From: Mycobacterium gordonae
Lineage (GTDB): Bacteria > Actinomycetota > Actinomycetes > Mycobacteriales > Mycobacteriaceae
Direction: 5' to 3'
Length of the DNA stretch: 64,000 nt
Assembly: GCF_017086405.1 (NCBI RefSeq)
Contig: NZ_CP070973.1
Location: 2,480,001 to 2,544,000 of the forward strand
Shown here: positions 43,561 to 53,797 of the stretch, one piece after another
How the letters are laid out: each line of letters begins with the position of its first letter
How positions within the stretch are numbered: position 1 is the first letter of the stretch
The notes under the pieces: model-generated
Seen by the model: only the letters and a program-made list of their open reading frames with translations
What the model was told of the DNA's origin: nothing
Databases searched by the model: none
Position numbers and translations under genes: made by a program

Positions 43561-43577
43561 TTGCACATGACTCGCAA
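43561..43577 (+). promoter_or_regulatory. Nur-box-like site TTGC-N9-GCAA
   Basis: TTGCACATGACTCGCAA matches the spacing of the Streptomyces Nur (nickel Fur) box, tTGCaa-N5-ttGCAA as I recall it. It lies 63 bp upstream of the GTG of a Fur-family gene, which suggests autoregulation. The inner AA/TT bases of the consensus are not conserved. Confidence 0.45.
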
Positions 43578-43639
43578 GAACGCGGACGCGCCGGAGGTCC
43601 GCGCTGGCAATCCCGGGCCGGCAGCGCGACACTGGTCGG

Positions 43640-44113
43640 GTGACGACTGAACCGGCGGGCCTGGACCCGGCGGCCACCGAACGGATCGGCGAGCTGCTGC
43701 GCGCCCGCGGGCTGCGGCGGATGGCCTCGCGGATCCAGGTGTTGGCGGTACTGGAACCCGTCAACGGGCACCTCTCAGTGGCCGAGATACAGCACCGGTT
43801 GCCCACCTGCCTCGCGCCGGGAACCCAGCCGCCCGACCTCGCGACCATTTACCGCACGGTGACCACCCTGGTCGACCAGGGTGTGCTGCACGCGTTGACC
43901 CTCGACGGCGGCGTCACCACCTACGGGATGGCGACCGCGCCGCATCACCACGCCGTGTGCACTCAGTGCGGGGCGATCATCGAGGTGCCCGCCCGCCAGC
44001 TCAGCTCGGCGCTCGAACACGCGATGGCGGGCAGCTCGTTTGCCTTGTCCGATCGGGCCGGCCTGACGCTGCACGGGCTGTGCCCGGCGTGCCAGCAGCG
44101 AGCGCGGGACTGA
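43640..44113 (+). CDS. Fur-family metalloregulator (Nur/Zur-like)
   Basis: 157 residues from GTG 43640. The N-terminal winged helix has MASRIQVLAVLE, HLSVAEIQHRL and the recognition segment PDLATIYRTVTTLVDQGVLH. The C-terminal dimerisation domain contains APHHHAVCTQCG (regulatory metal His plus the first structural CxxC) and CPAC (second CxxC). It is distinct from the FurA and Zur genes of M. tuberculosis by position. The Nur-like box upstream, a hypA relic in the same window and the fact that M. tuberculosis carries nicT next to mtr (recalled) make a nickel sensor the best guess; zinc or peroxide sensing is not excluded. It is convergent with mtr (1-bp gap). Confidence 0.87.
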   Translation: MTTEPAGLDPAATERIGELLRARGLRRMASRIQVLAVLEPVNGHLSVAEIQHRLPTCLAPGTQPPDLATIYRTVTTLVDQGVLHALTLDGGVTTYGMATAPHHHAVCTQCGAIIEVPARQLSSALEHAMAGSSFALSDRAGLTLHGLCPACQQRARD

Positions 44114-44114
44114 G

Positions 44115-45494
44115 TCAGCTCAGGCCCAGCAGCGCGTTCTCCACCACCTCGGGCAAGGCGGGGTGAATCCAGTACTGGCCGCGCGCCATCTGGTGGGCGG
44201 TCAGCCCGAAGCTCATCGCCTGGATCAGCGGCTGAATGATCGACGATGCCTGGTAGCCCATGATGTGGGCGCCCAGCAGCCGGCCGGTGCCGCGCTCGGC
44301 GATCAACTTCACGATCCCGGTGGTGTCCTCCATGGCCCATCCGTAGCCGACGTCGCCGTAATCCTGGATCTTGACCGAGACATCGAATCCCTGAGCCACC
44401 GCCTGGTTTTCGGTGAGCCCGACGGCGGCCAACTGAGGGTCGGTGAACACCGCCGCCGGCACGAAGCGGTGATCGGTGACGGCCATCGACCCGGTGTCCT
44501 CCCAGTCGCACAGCAGGTTGTGCTGCACGACGCGCGCCTCGTGGTTGGCGACGTGCTTGAGCTGATACGGCGACGACACGTCGCCGAGCGCGAAAACCCC
44601 ACGGGCCGAGGTGCGTTGATACTCGTCGACGACGACGCGACCGTCTGCGACATCGATACCGGCTTGCTCCGCGTCGAGCAGGTCGGCGTTGGAGATCCGC
44701 CCGGTCGCCACCAGCAGCGCGTCGGCATCCAGGGTGCTCCCGTCGTCGAGTTGTAGCGACACCCCCGCCCCCCGGTTGTGCCCGCCGATGACGTTGCGGT
44801 GAGTGTGCAGTCCCCATTTCTCGGACACGATGCGGGTGAACCGTTCGCAGATGGTGTCGTCGCAGTGACGCAGCAGGCAGCTACCCCGCACCACCAGGGT
44901 CACCCGCGAACCCAGCGCGGCGAACACGTGGGCGAATTCCGCTGCGACGAAACCACTTCCGACTATGACCAGGTGCTCGGGCAGATCGGGAATCCGCATG
45001 ATGGTGTCGCTGGTGTGGTATGTGACGCCGGCGGCGGTGATCGCCGGCGGCACCGTCGGCCGAGAGCCCGCGGCGATCACCACCTGGTCGGCGGTGAACT
45101 CTTCGCCGGCGTCGGTGTGCAGCAGGTAACGCCCGTCGGCCGCGACCGGCCCGAAACGGGTGTGACTGCGGTACACGTCGATATTCGGGGCGGACCGGCG
45201 GTAGTCTTCGCCGCTGGGCCCGATCGGATCGATACGCCCGAAGACCCGGGAAACGATGTCCGCCCAGCGCACGCCGTCGACGTGGGCGTCGACGCCGTAC
45301 CGGGCCGCGCCCCGGATGCTCTTGGCCACCTCGGCGGCGTAGACGAACATCTTGGTCGGGAGGCACCCGACGTTCAGGCAAGTGCCGCCGAAGATGCCCT
45401 GCTCGCAGATCGCCACCCGCTTGGCCGCATAGTGCTCGTTGAGAATGCTGTTGCCCGAACCGGTTCCGATGATCGCGAGGTCGTAGGTCTCCAT
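44115..45494 (-). CDS. mtr: Mycothione reductase
   Basis: Flavoprotein disulphide reductase that regenerates mycothiol from mycothione with NADPH, in the cytosol. 459 residues, the family length. The redox pair Cys39/Cys44 is in GGTCLNVGCLPTK, and the C-terminal His444/Glu449 dyad is in IHPALPEVVE. FAD- and NADPH-binding glycine motifs are IIGTGSGN and IVGSGFVAAEFAHV. ATG 45494 has GAAAGGGTGA upstream and is only 7 bp after the stop of the preceding hydrolase gene, so the two form an operon. Confidence 0.97.
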   Translation of the reverse strand: METYDLAIIGTGSGNSILNEHYAAKRVAICEQGIFGGTCLNVGCLPTKMFVYAAEVAKSIRGAARYGVDAHVDGVRWADIVSRVFGRIDPIGPSGEDYRRSAPNIDVYRSHTRFGPVAADGRYLLHTDAGEEFTADQVVIAAGSRPTVPPAITAAGVTYHTSDTIMRIPDLPEHLVIVGSGFVAAEFAHVFAALGSRVTLVVRGSCLLRHCDDTICERFTRIVSEKWGLHTHRNVIGGHNRGAGVSLQLDDGSTLDADALLVATGRISNADLLDAEQAGIDVADGRVVVDEYQRTSARGVFALGDVSSPYQLKHVANHEARVVQHNLLCDWEDTGSMAVTDHRFVPAAVFTDPQLAAVGLTENQAVAQGFDVSVKIQDYGDVGYGWAMEDTTGIVKLIAERGTGRLLGAHIMGYQASSIIQPLIQAMSFGLTAHQMARGQYWIHPALPEVVENALLGLS

Positions 45495-45501
45495 CGATGC
45501 G

Positions 45502-46527
45502 TCACCCTTTCCCCGACCGGTTCTCGGGGGGGACCGAGGCGTCGGTGTCGTTGAGCCTGCTGAGATGTTCGTCCAGCCAGCGGTCCAGATGGCGATAGGC
45601 TAGCTGACGCGGTTGGGAAAGCGACAGAAACACATCGTGTTTGGCATCCGGCACCGGAATGATGCTGGTGCGGTTGCCGATACAGCCGGCCCACCGGGCG
45701 ATCTGGCTGACGTCGAGCACCGCGTCGCCGCGTTGCAGGGCCGCCGGTTCGGCGCTCTCGGGCACGGTGTGGTCCGAACGCAGTATCAGGTTGGGCACCC
45801 CGACGTCGAGCCCCCGATGCAGCCGGGCCTGGCCGCGCCGCACCGCATGCAACCAGCCGAACGTTACCGGAAAGCCGCCCAATGGTTTCCACTGCAGGTT
45901 GTACTCGAACTCGCCGTGGTAGTCACGGTGCAGGCTCGACCCGTAGCCGCCGCTGCCGCTGGCCCGGGCGACGCCCTTGCTGCGCATCCGCGACAGCGCC
46001 GCGATGGTGGCCGAGGTGACGCCGAGCCGCAGGATGGCCGGGCCGTGCAGATCGAGGAACGGACTGTTGAGTACCAGGCCGGTGACACCGGCCCGCGCGA
46101 TCGCGCCTCGCCGCCGCAACCGGTCCAGCCAGAGCGCCAGGATCAGCCCACCCGCCGAGTGGCCGTACATGACCACCTTGACCTCGGACCGCTCGCGGAT
46201 CAGGGCCAGCGCGCGGTTGAGTTCGTCGTCGTAGTGGGCCAGGTTGGTGGTGAAGTGGGGAGTCTGGTCCGGTTGGTGCGAGCGGCCGCACTTGCGCAGG
46301 TCCAGCGCATAGAAGGTGAAGCCGCGGTCGGCGAAATGGTCGGCCAGCGCGGTATGGAAAAAGTAGTCCGTGTAGCCGTGCACGGCCAACACCGCGTGGC
46401 CGGCCGCTGTTTGCGGGCCACGGCGCACCAGCGTCGCGACGATGTCGCCCTCGCCGTCCGGGTCGGGTCCGAGCGGGATGGTTCGCTGCCAGTAGCCGGG
46501 CAGGACGTCGGGCTCCCAGCCAGTCAC
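45502..46527 (-). CDS. Alpha/beta-hydrolase (monoacylglycerol-lipase-like)
   Basis: 341 residues. HGYTDYFFH forms the oxyanion region, the nucleophile Ser124 is in GHSAGG, and a C-terminal KHDVFLS supplies the catalytic His. An Asp in the LRSDHTV strand is the likely third member. The domain matches the serine hydrolase/lysophospholipase fold; the natural substrate is unknown. It is transcribed together with mtr downstream and divergently from mqo. Equivalent to Rv2854 by place and length (recalled). No signal peptide is seen. Confidence 0.9.
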   Translation of the reverse strand: MTGWEPDVLPGYWQRTIPLGPDPDGEGDIVATLVRRGPQTAAGHAVLAVHGYTDYFFHTALADHFADRGFTFYALDLRKCGRSHQPDQTPHFTTNLAHYDDELNRALALIRERSEVKVVMYGHSAGGLILALWLDRLRRRGAIARAGVTGLVLNSPFLDLHGPAILRLGVTSATIAALSRMRSKGVARASGSGGYGSSLHRDYHGEFEYNLQWKPLGGFPVTFGWLHAVRRGQARLHRGLDVGVPNLILRSDHTVPESAEPAALQRGDAVLDVSQIARWAGCIGNRTSIIPVPDAKHDVFLSLSQPRQLAYRHLDRWLDEHLSRLNDTDASVPPENRSGKG

Positions 46528-46655
46528 GAGGCCAGCTTAAATGTCGCCTGCTGGGTCGGGCCAAGCCGTCGATGCCGCGCTCGCCGCGCAGCTGCCCACC
46601 CGTCCGTCGCGATAGCCTGGCACCGGCAGTCTGAAGGAAAGGATCAGCGATCGGC

Positions 46656-48137
46656 GTGGCACAGCTAGCCAGAACCGACGTCGTGCTGGTGGGTGCCGGA
46701 ATCATGAGTGCCACCCTCGGTGCGTTGCTGCGCCGGCTGGAGCCGAACTGGTCGATCACCGTCATCGAGCGCCTGGACGGGGTCGGCGGCGAGAGCAGCA
46801 GCCCCTGGAACAACGCCGGCACCGGTCACGCGGGGCTGTGCGAAATGAACTACACACCCCAGTGCCCGGACGGATCGATCGACATCACCAAAGCGGTGCT
46901 GGTCAACGAACAGTTCCAGGTGACCCGCCAGTTTTGGGCCTACGCGGCCGACAACGGCATCCTGGCCGACGTACCGAGCTTTCTCAACCCCGTCCCGCAC
47001 GTCAGTTTCGTGCACGGGACGGCCGGCGTGGAGTACCTGCGGCGGCGCCGTGACGCGCTGGCGCGCAACCCGTTGTTCGCCGCGACCGAACTGATCGTGG
47101 ATCCCGACGAATTCGCGCGCCGGCTGCCGTTCATGGCCGCCCGGCGTGACTTCGCCGAGCCGGTTGCCCTCAACTGGGCCGCCGACGGCACGGACGTCGA
47201 TTTCGGCGCTTTGGCGCGACAACTCATCGGCTACGGCGTGAAAGCCGGTGCCACCGCGTTGTTCGGGCACGAGGTGCGTGGCTTGTCGCGTCGCGGCGAC
47301 GGCGGCTGGACGCTGACCGTCGGAAACCGACGTACCGGTGAAAAGCGGCAGCTGACAGCGAAATTCGTCTTTGTCGGGGCCGGGGGCGATACATTGCCGC
47401 TGTTACAGAAGGCCGGGATCGCCGAGATCCGCGGTTTCGCCGGGTTCCCGATCGGTGGCCGCTTCCTGCGCACCGCCGACCGCGGGCTCACCGCCGCGCA
47501 CCGTGCCAAGGTGTACGGCGTTCCGTCGCCGGGAGCGCCGCCACTGGGTGCGCTGCACCTGGACCTGCGCCTCGTCAATGGCCGGCCGTGGCTGGTCTTC
47601 GGGCCCTACGCCGGCTGGTCACCGAAGTTCTTGAAACACGGGCACTTCAGCGATCTACCCCGGTCGGTCCGGCCCGGCAATCTTCCGTCGTTGCTGGGCG
47701 TCGGCGTCCGGGAGGCGACATTGCTGCGCTACCTGCTCGGCCAGGTGCGCCTGACCGGACCGGACCGGGTCGCAGCGTTGCGTGAATTCGCACCCAGCGC
47801 AAGGGATTCAGACTGGGAGCTGACGGTGGCCGGGCAACGGGTACAGGTGATCCGTCGGGCCAGGGGCAGGGGCGGGGCCCTGGAGTTCGGCACCACCATC
47901 GTGGGTGCCGCCGACGGCAGCATCGCCGGGCTGCTCGGCGGCTCGCCGGGCGCTTCCACCGCGGTCCCGGCGATGATGGAGGTGCTGGCACGCTGTTTCG
48001 CCAACAGGTACCAGTCGTGGTTACCTACTCTCAAAGAGATTGTGCCGTCACTGGGAGCTGACTTGTCGCGTGAACCCGCCCTCTACGACGAGGTGAGGTC
48101 GTGGACCAACAAGACGCTGCGATTAGAGGCGGCATGA
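46656..48137 (+). CDS. mqo: Malate:quinone oxidoreductase
   Basis: FAD enzyme that oxidises malate to oxaloacetate and passes electrons to menaquinone at the membrane face, part of the TCA cycle. 493 residues, the usual length. The N-terminal dinucleotide loop [14 protein letters not shown] is followed by the family block [31 protein letters not shown]. The C-terminal half has [17 protein letters not shown] and [19 protein letters not shown] 46656 is preceded by GAAGGAAAGGATC. It is divergent from the hydrolase-mtr pair. Confidence 0.96.
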   Translation: MAQLARTDVVLVGAGIMSATLGALLRRLEPNWSITVIERLDGVGGESSSPWNNAGTGHAGLCEMNYTPQCPDGSIDITKAVLVNEQFQVTRQFWAYAADNGILADVPSFLNPVPHVSFVHGTAGVEYLRRRRDALARNPLFAATELIVDPDEFARRLPFMAARRDFAEPVALNWAADGTDVDFGALARQLIGYGVKAGATALFGHEVRGLSRRGDGGWTLTVGNRRTGEKRQLTAKFVFVGAGGDTLPLLQKAGIAEIRGFAGFPIGGRFLRTADRGLTAAHRAKVYGVPSPGAPPLGALHLDLRLVNGRPWLVFGPYAGWSPKFLKHGHFSDLPRSVRPGNLPSLLGVGVREATLLRYLLGQVRLTGPDRVAALREFAPSARDSDWELTVAGQRVQVIRRARGRGGALEFGTTIVGAADGSIAGLLGGSPGASTAVPAMMEVLARCFANRYQSWLPTLKEIVPSLGADLSREPALYDEVRSWTNKTLRLEAA

Positions 48138-48210
48138 CTCGCGGCGGCGACGATGCACAGCGAAACGATGGGGTCGGAGCACCTCGCGCGCACGGGGGAG
48201 AGCGACGTCG

Positions 48211-48678
48211 ATGACCGAAGCCTTGCGGCGATCCTGGTTCAAAGACCTTGATGCGCGGACCCTTTATGAGCTGCTCAAGCTGCGGGTCGAGGTGTTCGTG
48301 GTGGAACAGGCCTGCCCCTACCCGGAGCTGGACGGGCGTGATCTGCTCGCCGAAACCCGCCACTTCTGGCTGGAATCCTCTGACGGAGAGGTGGTCTGCA
48401 CCCTGCGGCTGATGGAGGAGCACGCCGGTGGTGAGAAGGCGTTCCGGATCGGCCGGGTGTGCACCAAGCGCAGCGCTCGAGGTCACGGCCACGCCACCCG
48501 GTTGCTGCGCGCGGCGCTGGCCGAAGTGGGCGATTACCCCTGCCGCATCGACGCGCAGAAGTACCTGACCGAGATGTATGCCCGCCACGGGTTCGTCCGC
48601 GACGGCGACGATTTTCTCGACGACGGCATTCCGCATGTGCCGATGCTGCGACCCGGTTCCCCGGCTGGTACCCGGTGA
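48211..48678 (+). CDS. GNAT-family N-acetyltransferase (ElaA-like)
   Basis: 155 residues with an ElaA-type start ([27 protein letters not shown]) and the acetyl-CoA loop [21 protein letters not shown]. The C-terminal [29 protein letters not shown] is typical of the family. The acceptor is unknown. Its TGA overlaps the GTG of the chelatase gene (48675-48678), so it is the first or an early gene of the B12/tetrapyrrole operon. By place it corresponds to Rv2851c (recalled). Confidence 0.9.
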   Translation: MTEALRRSWFKDLDARTLYELLKLRVEVFVVEQACPYPELDGRDLLAETRHFWLESSDGEVVCTLRLMEEHAGGEKAFRIGRVCTKRSARGHGHATRLLRAALAEVGDYPCRIDAQKYLTEMYARHGFVRDGDDFLDDGIPHVPMLRPGSPAGTR

Positions 48679-50522
48679 AGCCCTATCCGTTCAGCGCGAT
48701 CGTCGGGCACGACCAGTTGCGTCTGGCGTTGCTGCTGTGCGCCGTGCGGCCGGAGATCGGCGGCGCGCTGATCCGGGGCGAGAAGGGCACCGCGAAGTCG
48801 ACGGCCGTGCGCGGGCTGGCCGGGTTGTTGTCGGCCGCGACCGACGCCGAAGGCGGCGGTCTGGTGGAGATGCCGTTGGGAGCCACCGAAGACCGGGTCG
48901 TCGGTTCGCTGGATCTGCAGCGGGTGTTGCGTGACGGCGAGCACGCCTTCTCCCCGGGCCTGCTGGCCCGCGCCCACGGCGGCGTCCTCTACGTCGACGA
49001 GGTGAACCTGCTGCACGACCATCTGGTCGACATCCTGCTCGATGCCGCCGCGATGGGACGGGTGCATGTCGAACGAGACGGCATCTCACACACCCACGAG
49101 GCCCGGTTCGTGTTGATCGGAACGATGAATCCCGAAGAGGGCGAGCTGCGTCCCCAACTGCTGGACCGATTCGGCCTGACGGTCGACGTGCAGGCCTCGC
49201 GCGACGTCGACGTGCGGGTGGAGGTGATCCGGCAGCGGATGGCCTATGAAGCCGACCCGGACGGATTCGCGCTCAGCTACGCCGATGCCGACGCCGAGCT
49301 GGCCCGCCGGATCGCCGGCGCCCGCGCGATCGTCGACGATGTGGTGTTGCCGGACAACGAGTTACGGCGGATTGCGGCGTTGTGCGCGGCGTTCGACGTC
49401 GACGGCATGCGAGCCGACCTGGTGCTAGCGCGCACCGCGGCGGCCCACGCGGCCTGGCGCGGCGCGCTGACGGTGGCGGAGCAGGACATCCGGGTGGCCG
49501 CCGAACTGGCGTTGCCGCATCGCCGCCGCCGTGATCCGTTCGACGATCACGGCATCGAGCGCGATCAACTGGACGAGGCGCTGGCCCGGGCGGGTGAGCA
49601 GGCCCAGAGCGAACCCGAACCCGACCCGGATCCCGACCCGCCCGGCGGGGGTGCTTCCACGGAATATACTGCCCCCGAACGGAATTCGAATGGCACGACG
49701 GCCCCGCCGTCACCGAAACCCAGTGCGCCGCCGTCGAAAGTCTTTCGCACCCGGGCGTTGACGGTACCCGGGGTCGGCGAAGGCGCACCGGGGCGACGAT
49801 CCCGAGCCCGCAACAGTGCCGGCAGTGTGGTGGCCGCCGCCGACCCCACCGACCCGGCCGCGCACGGCCTGCATCTGTTCGCCACCCTGCTGTCGGCGGC
49901 CGCAGGCGCCGACCGGGCCGGGCCGCTGCGCTTGCAGTCCGGCCACCTGCGCCGGGCCGTCCGGGAGGGTCGCGAAGGCAACCTGGTGATCTTCGTCGTC
50001 GACGCCTCCGGCTCGATGGCCGCCCGGGACCGGATGGCCGCCGTCAGCGGGGCCGCCATGTCATTGCTGCGTGACGCCTACCAGCGACGCGACAAGGTCG
50101 CCGTGATCACCTTCCGCCAGGCCGAAGCCCGGATTCTGCTGCCGCCGACGTCGTCGGCGCACATCGCCGGGCGGCGACTGGCCCGCTTCGACACGGGCGG
50201 CAGGACTCCGCTGGCCGAGGGTTTGCTGGCCGCCCGGGGACTGGTCATCCGGGAGAGAGTGCGCGACCGGGCCCGCCGTCCGCTGGTGGTGGTGCTCACC
50301 GATGGCCGCGCGACCGCTGGCCCGGATCCGTTGGGCCGCAGCAGGATTGCCGCTTCCATGCTGGTGGCAGAGGGCGCCGCGGCCGTTGTGGTCGACTGCG
50401 AGACGTCCTATGTCCGGCTGGGACTGGCCGCCCAGCTGGCCCGCCAACTGGGCGCGCCCGCCATCCGGCTGGAGCAACTGCACGCCGACCACCTGACCCG
50501 AGCCGTGCGCAGCGTGGCCTGA
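48675..50522 (+). CDS. Mg-chelatase-like AAA+/VWA protein (ChlI-ChlD fusion)
   Basis: 615 residues from GTG 48675 ([16 protein letters not shown]), which overlaps the previous stop. The AAA+ half has Walker [10 protein letters not shown] (residues 35-43) and Walker [10 protein letters not shown] plus the [18 protein letters not shown] sensor region. An acidic, proline-rich linker ([15 protein letters not shown]) joins it to a VWA domain with a complete MIDAS, Asp443-Ser445-Ser447 (VVDASGSM). Such proteins power metal insertion together with a large H/N subunit; cobalt insertion with CobN encoded elsewhere is the likely job given cobO and cobB downstream. Corresponds to Rv2850c (recalled). Confidence 0.93.
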   Translation: MKPYPFSAIVGHDQLRLALLLCAVRPEIGGALIRGEKGTAKSTAVRGLAGLLSAATDAEGGGLVEMPLGATEDRVVGSLDLQRVLRDGEHAFSPGLLARAHGGVLYVDEVNLLHDHLVDILLDAAAMGRVHVERDGISHTHEARFVLIGTMNPEEGELRPQLLDRFGLTVDVQASRDVDVRVEVIRQRMAYEADPDGFALSYADADAELARRIAGARAIVDDVVLPDNELRRIAALCAAFDVDGMRADLVLARTAAAHAAWRGALTVAEQDIRVAAELALPHRRRRDPFDDHGIERDQLDEALARAGEQAQSEPEPDPDPDPPGGGASTEYTAPERNSNGTTAPPSPKPSAPPSKVFRTRALTVPGVGEGAPGRRSRARNSAGSVVAAADPTDPAAHGLHLFATLLSAAAGADRAGPLRLQSGHLRRAVREGREGNLVIFVVDASGSMAARDRMAAVSGAAMSLLRDAYQRRDKVAVITFRQAEARILLPPTSSAHIAGRRLARFDTGGRTPLAEGLLAARGLVIRERVRDRARRPLVVVLTDGRATAGPDPLGRSRIAASMLVAEGAAAVVVDCETSYVRLGLAAQLARQLGAPAIRLEQLHADHLTRAVRSVA

Positions 50523-50523
50523 T

Positions 50524-51147
50524 ATGCCCCGAGGAAAGCCGATCGCCGTCCCCGAGGACGGCCTGACCACCCGGGCCCGGCGCAACGTACCGGTACTTGT
50601 GGTGCACACCGGCGACGGCAAGGGCAAGTCGACGGCTGCGTTCGGGATGGCGTTGCGGGCCTGGAATGTCGGGATGAGTGTCGCGGTCTTCCAGTTCGTC
50701 AAGAGCGCGAAGTGGAAGGTGGGCGAGGAAACCGCATTTCGCGAGCTCGGCCAGCTGCACGAGCGCACTGGTGTGGGCGGTGCGGTCGAATGGCACAAGA
50801 TGGGTTCGGGCTGGTCCTGGATACGCAAGTCTCGCAAAGCCGGCAGCGAAGTCGACCACGCCGCCGCGGCCGCCGACGGCTGGGCCGAGATCCGGCGGCG
50901 GCTGGCAGAGCAACGGCATGACTTCTATGTCCTCGACGAGTTCACCTACCCGCTGAAGTGGGGTTGGCTCGATGTCGAGGAAGTGGTGGAAGCGCTGGGG
51001 GAACGGCCCGGTCACCAGCATGTGGTGATCACCGGCCGCGATGCCCCGCCTCGCCTCGTCGAGGCCGCCGACCTGGTGACCGAGATGGGCAAGGTGAAGC
51101 ATCCGATGGACGCCGGCCGCAAGGGGCAGAAAGGCATCGAGTGGTGA
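50524..51147 (+). CDS. cobO: Corrinoid adenosyltransferase
   Basis: 207 residues; ATP:cob(I)alamin adenosyltransferase of the CobA/CobO family. The modified P-loop is VHTGDGKGKST (Gly30 to Thr37), unusual in binding ATP in reversed orientation within the family. LDEFTYPLKWGWLDVEEVV and GRDAPPRLVEAADLVTEM are further family blocks. ATG 50524 follows the chelatase stop by one base, so translation is coupled. It adenosylates cobyrinic acid diamide upstream of CobQ, which is encoded 46 kb away in this window. Confidence 0.96.
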   Translation: MPRGKPIAVPEDGLTTRARRNVPVLVVHTGDGKGKSTAAFGMALRAWNVGMSVAVFQFVKSAKWKVGEETAFRELGQLHERTGVGGAVEWHKMGSGWSWIRKSRKAGSEVDHAAAAADGWAEIRRRLAEQRHDFYVLDEFTYPLKWGWLDVEEVVEALGERPGHQHVVITGRDAPPRLVEAADLVTEMGKVKHPMDAGRKGQKGIEW

Positions 51148-51154
51148 GCGCCAG

Positions 51155-52522
51155 GTGACCTCGACACCCGCGGTCGTCATTGCCGCCCCCGCATCGGGCA
51201 GCGGAAAGACCACGCTGGCAACGGGTTTGATCGGAGCACTGCGCCGGGCCGGCCACCAGGTGGCGCCGTTCAAGGTCGGCCCGGACTTCATCGACCCCGG
51301 CTACCACGCGCTGGCCGCCGGGCGGGCCGGCCGCAACCTCGACCCGGTGATGGTGGGGGACAAGCTGATCGGCCCGCTGTTCGGCCACGGTGCCCGCGGT
51401 GCCGACATCGCGGTGGTCGAAGGGGTGATGGGCCTGTTCGACGGCCGGATCGGCCCCGACGTCACCGGTGCTGCGACGGGATCGACCGCGCACGTCGCGA
51501 GACTGCTCGGTGCGCCGGTGATTCTGGTGGTCGACGCGCGCGGTCAGAGCCACAGCATCGCCGCACTGCTGCACGGGTTTTCCACCTTCGACCCGCAGAC
51601 CCGGATCTGCGGTGTGATCCTCAACCGGATCGGCACGGCCCGGCACGAGCTGGTGCTGCGGCAGGCCTGTGAACAGGCGGGTGTCCCGGTGCTGGGCGCA
51701 ATTCCGCGAACCGCCAAATTGGAGCTTCCGACAAGGTATCTGGGCCTGGTCACCGCGGCGGAGTACGGTCGGCATGCTCAGCAGGCGATCGAGGCGATGA
51801 CGGATCTGGTGACGCGTCACGTCGATCTCGCCGGCGTGGTGGCGACCGCCGGCAGCCGCGTCGGCGCCCCGCCGTGGGATCCGGCAACCGTCGTCCGGCC
51901 CGTCGGGTGTCGGGTTCGGGTCGCCCTGGCCGCAGGCAAAGCGTTCACCTTCGGGTACGTCGAACACGCCGAGTTGCTGCGGGCCGCCGGCGCGCAGGTC
52001 GTTGAGTTCGATCCGCTCAGCGACGTCCTGCCCGAGGCGACCGACGCCGTACTGCTGCCCGGCGGATTCCCCGAACAGTTCACCGCGGAGCTGTCCGCCA
52101 ATGACGTCGTGCGGCGTCAGATCGCCGCACTGGCGGCCGCCGGCGCCCCCGTGCATGCGGAGTGCGCCGGCCTCATTTATCTGGCCGACGATCTGGACGG
52201 ATTTCCGATGTGCGGCGTGTTGGCCGGGTCGGCGCAGTTCACCCAGCGACTCACCCTGGGTTACCGGGACGCGGTGGCCGTTGCCGACTCGTCGCTGTAC
52301 GCGGCCGGACAGCGAGTGGTGGGGCACGAATTCCATCGGACCACGGTCACCTTCGCAGACAGCTACCAGCCGGCCTGGGTGTACCGGGGCGGGGGCGTGG
52401 ATCGCAAACACGACGGCGCCGTCCACGGCGGTGTGCACGCTTCGTATCTGCATACTCATCCGGCGGCGGCGCCCGCCGCGGTGGCTCGTTTCGTCGCCCA
52501 TGCGGGCAAGGCGCGGGCGTAG
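51155..52522 (+). CDS. cobB: Cobyrinic acid a,c-diamide synthase
   Basis: Amidates the a and c carboxylates of (hydrogeno)cobyrinic acid. 455 residues from GTG 51155. P-loop APASGSGKTT (residues 11-20), the KVGPDFIDPGYH signature of CobB/CbiA, and a C-terminal amidotransferase domain with Cys337 in HAECAGLIYL and a LHTHPAA end. It lies 7 bp after cobO. With cobO and cysG it forms the B12 part of the operon. Confidence 0.96.
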   Translation: MTSTPAVVIAAPASGSGKTTLATGLIGALRRAGHQVAPFKVGPDFIDPGYHALAAGRAGRNLDPVMVGDKLIGPLFGHGARGADIAVVEGVMGLFDGRIGPDVTGAATGSTAHVARLLGAPVILVVDARGQSHSIAALLHGFSTFDPQTRICGVILNRIGTARHELVLRQACEQAGVPVLGAIPRTAKLELPTRYLGLVTAAEYGRHAQQAIEAMTDLVTRHVDLAGVVATAGSRVGAPPWDPATVVRPVGCRVRVALAAGKAFTFGYVEHAELLRAAGAQVVEFDPLSDVLPEATDAVLLPGGFPEQFTAELSANDVVRRQIAALAAAGAPVHAECAGLIYLADDLDGFPMCGVLAGSAQFTQRLTLGYRDAVAVADSSLYAAGQRVVGHEFHRTTVTFADSYQPAWVYRGGGVDRKHDGAVHGGVHASYLHTHPAAAPAAVARFVAHAGKARA

Positions 52523-52542
52523 CGCGACATTAAGCTTGGGCG

Positions 52543-53775
52543 GTGACCGAGAGCCCCTATCTGGTGGGACTGAGACTGACCGGCCGAAAGGTCGTCATCG
52601 TCGGCGGGGGAGGCGTCGCTCAGCGCCGGTTACCGCTGCTCATCGCCAGCGGCGCCGACGTGCATGTCATCTCCCGCGGCGCCACCGCGGCAGTCGAGGC
52701 GATGGACGGGATCACCCTGTCGCTGCGCGAATACCGCGACGGCGACCTCGACGGCGCCTGGTATGCGCTGGCGGCCACCGACGACCCGCAGGTGAACGAG
52801 GCGATCGTCGCCGAGGCCGAACGGCGCCACGTCTTCTGCGTTCGCGCCGACATTGCCGTCGAGGGAACCGCGGTCACGCCGGCGTCCTTCACCTACGCGG
52901 GACTGTCGGTGGGTGTGCTGGCCGGCGGCGAACACCGCCGTTCGGCCGCCATCCGGTCCGCTATCCGGGAGGCACTGCAGCAGGGCATCATCACGGCAGA
53001 GAGCTCCGACTGGAGTTCCGAGGACGTCGTGCGCGGCGGGGTGGCGCTGGTCGGCGGCGGTCCGGGTGATCCCGAACTGATCACCGTCCGTGGCCGCCGA
53101 CTGCTCGCCCAGGCCGATGTGGTGGTCGCCGACCGGCTTGCCCCGCCGGAACTGCTGGCCGAGTTGTCGCCGCATGTCGAGGTGATCGATGCGGCCAAGA
53201 TCCCCTACGGCCGCGCGATGGCCCAGGACGCGATCAATGACGTGCTGATCGACCGTGCCCGGGCCGGCAAGTTCGTGGTGCGGCTCAAAGGGGGCGATCC
53301 GTTCGTGTTCGCCCGGGGGTATGAGGAAGTCCTGGCGTGCGCGGAAGCGGGAATTCCGGTGACCGTGGTGCCGGGTGTGACGAGTGCCATAGCTGTGCCC
53401 GCTCTGGCCGGAGTTCCGGTCACCCACAGGGCGACAAATCACGAGTTCGTGGTGGTCAGCGGCCATTTGGCGCCCGATCATCCCGAATCGTTAGTGAATT
53501 GGGACGCTTTGGCAGCAATGTCGGGCACCATCGTTTTGCTGATGGCGGTCGAACGGATCGAACTATTCGTCGCCGCGTTGCTGAAAGGCGGTCGACCTGC
53601 GGATACTCCGGTGATTGTGGTGCAACACGGAACGACAGCGGCGCAGCAGACGTTGCGGGCGACCCTCTCAGACACGCCGGAGAAGGTCCGAGCGGAGGGT
53701 GTTCGACCTCCCGCGATCATTGTTATCGGGCCCGTCGCAGGCTTCCGCGGCGTTCGGGGTTTAAACAATTCTTAA
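52543..53775 (+). CDS. cysG: Siroheme synthase: precorrin-2 dehydrogenase/ferrochelatase fused to uroporphyrinogen III methyltransferase
   Basis: 410 residues from GTG 52543. The N-terminal SirC/CysG-B part has the NAD loop VVIVGGGGVAQRR and ends near EDVVRGG (about residue 165). The C-terminal SUMT part starts VALVGGGPGDPELITVRGRRLLAQADVVVADRL and includes KGGDPFVFARGYEE, VVPGVTSA and TVVLM-like strands. It makes precorrin-2 for B12 and siroheme for sulphite/nitrite reductases. It follows cobB by 20 bp and ends 22 bp before efpA. Confidence 0.95.
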   Translation: MTESPYLVGLRLTGRKVVIVGGGGVAQRRLPLLIASGADVHVISRGATAAVEAMDGITLSLREYRDGDLDGAWYALAATDDPQVNEAIVAEAERRHVFCVRADIAVEGTAVTPASFTYAGLSVGVLAGGEHRRSAAIRSAIREALQQGIITAESSDWSSEDVVRGGVALVGGGPGDPELITVRGRRLLAQADVVVADRLAPPELLAELSPHVEVIDAAKIPYGRAMAQDAINDVLIDRARAGKFVVRLKGGDPFVFARGYEEVLACAEAGIPVTVVPGVTSAIAVPALAGVPVTHRATNHEFVVVSGHLAPDHPESLVNWDALAAMSGTIVLLMAVERIELFVAALLKGGRPADTPVIVVQHGTTAAQQTLRATLSDTPEKVRAEGVRPPAIIVIGPVAGFRGVRGLNNS

Positions 53776-53797
53776 GATTACTGTAAGGTAACCCGCT

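Noticed and set aside
51029..52501. 490-codon frame antisense to cobB
   Set aside because: Lies over a gene with intact catalytic motifs; Gly/Arg/His-rich shadow of high-GC coding sequence.
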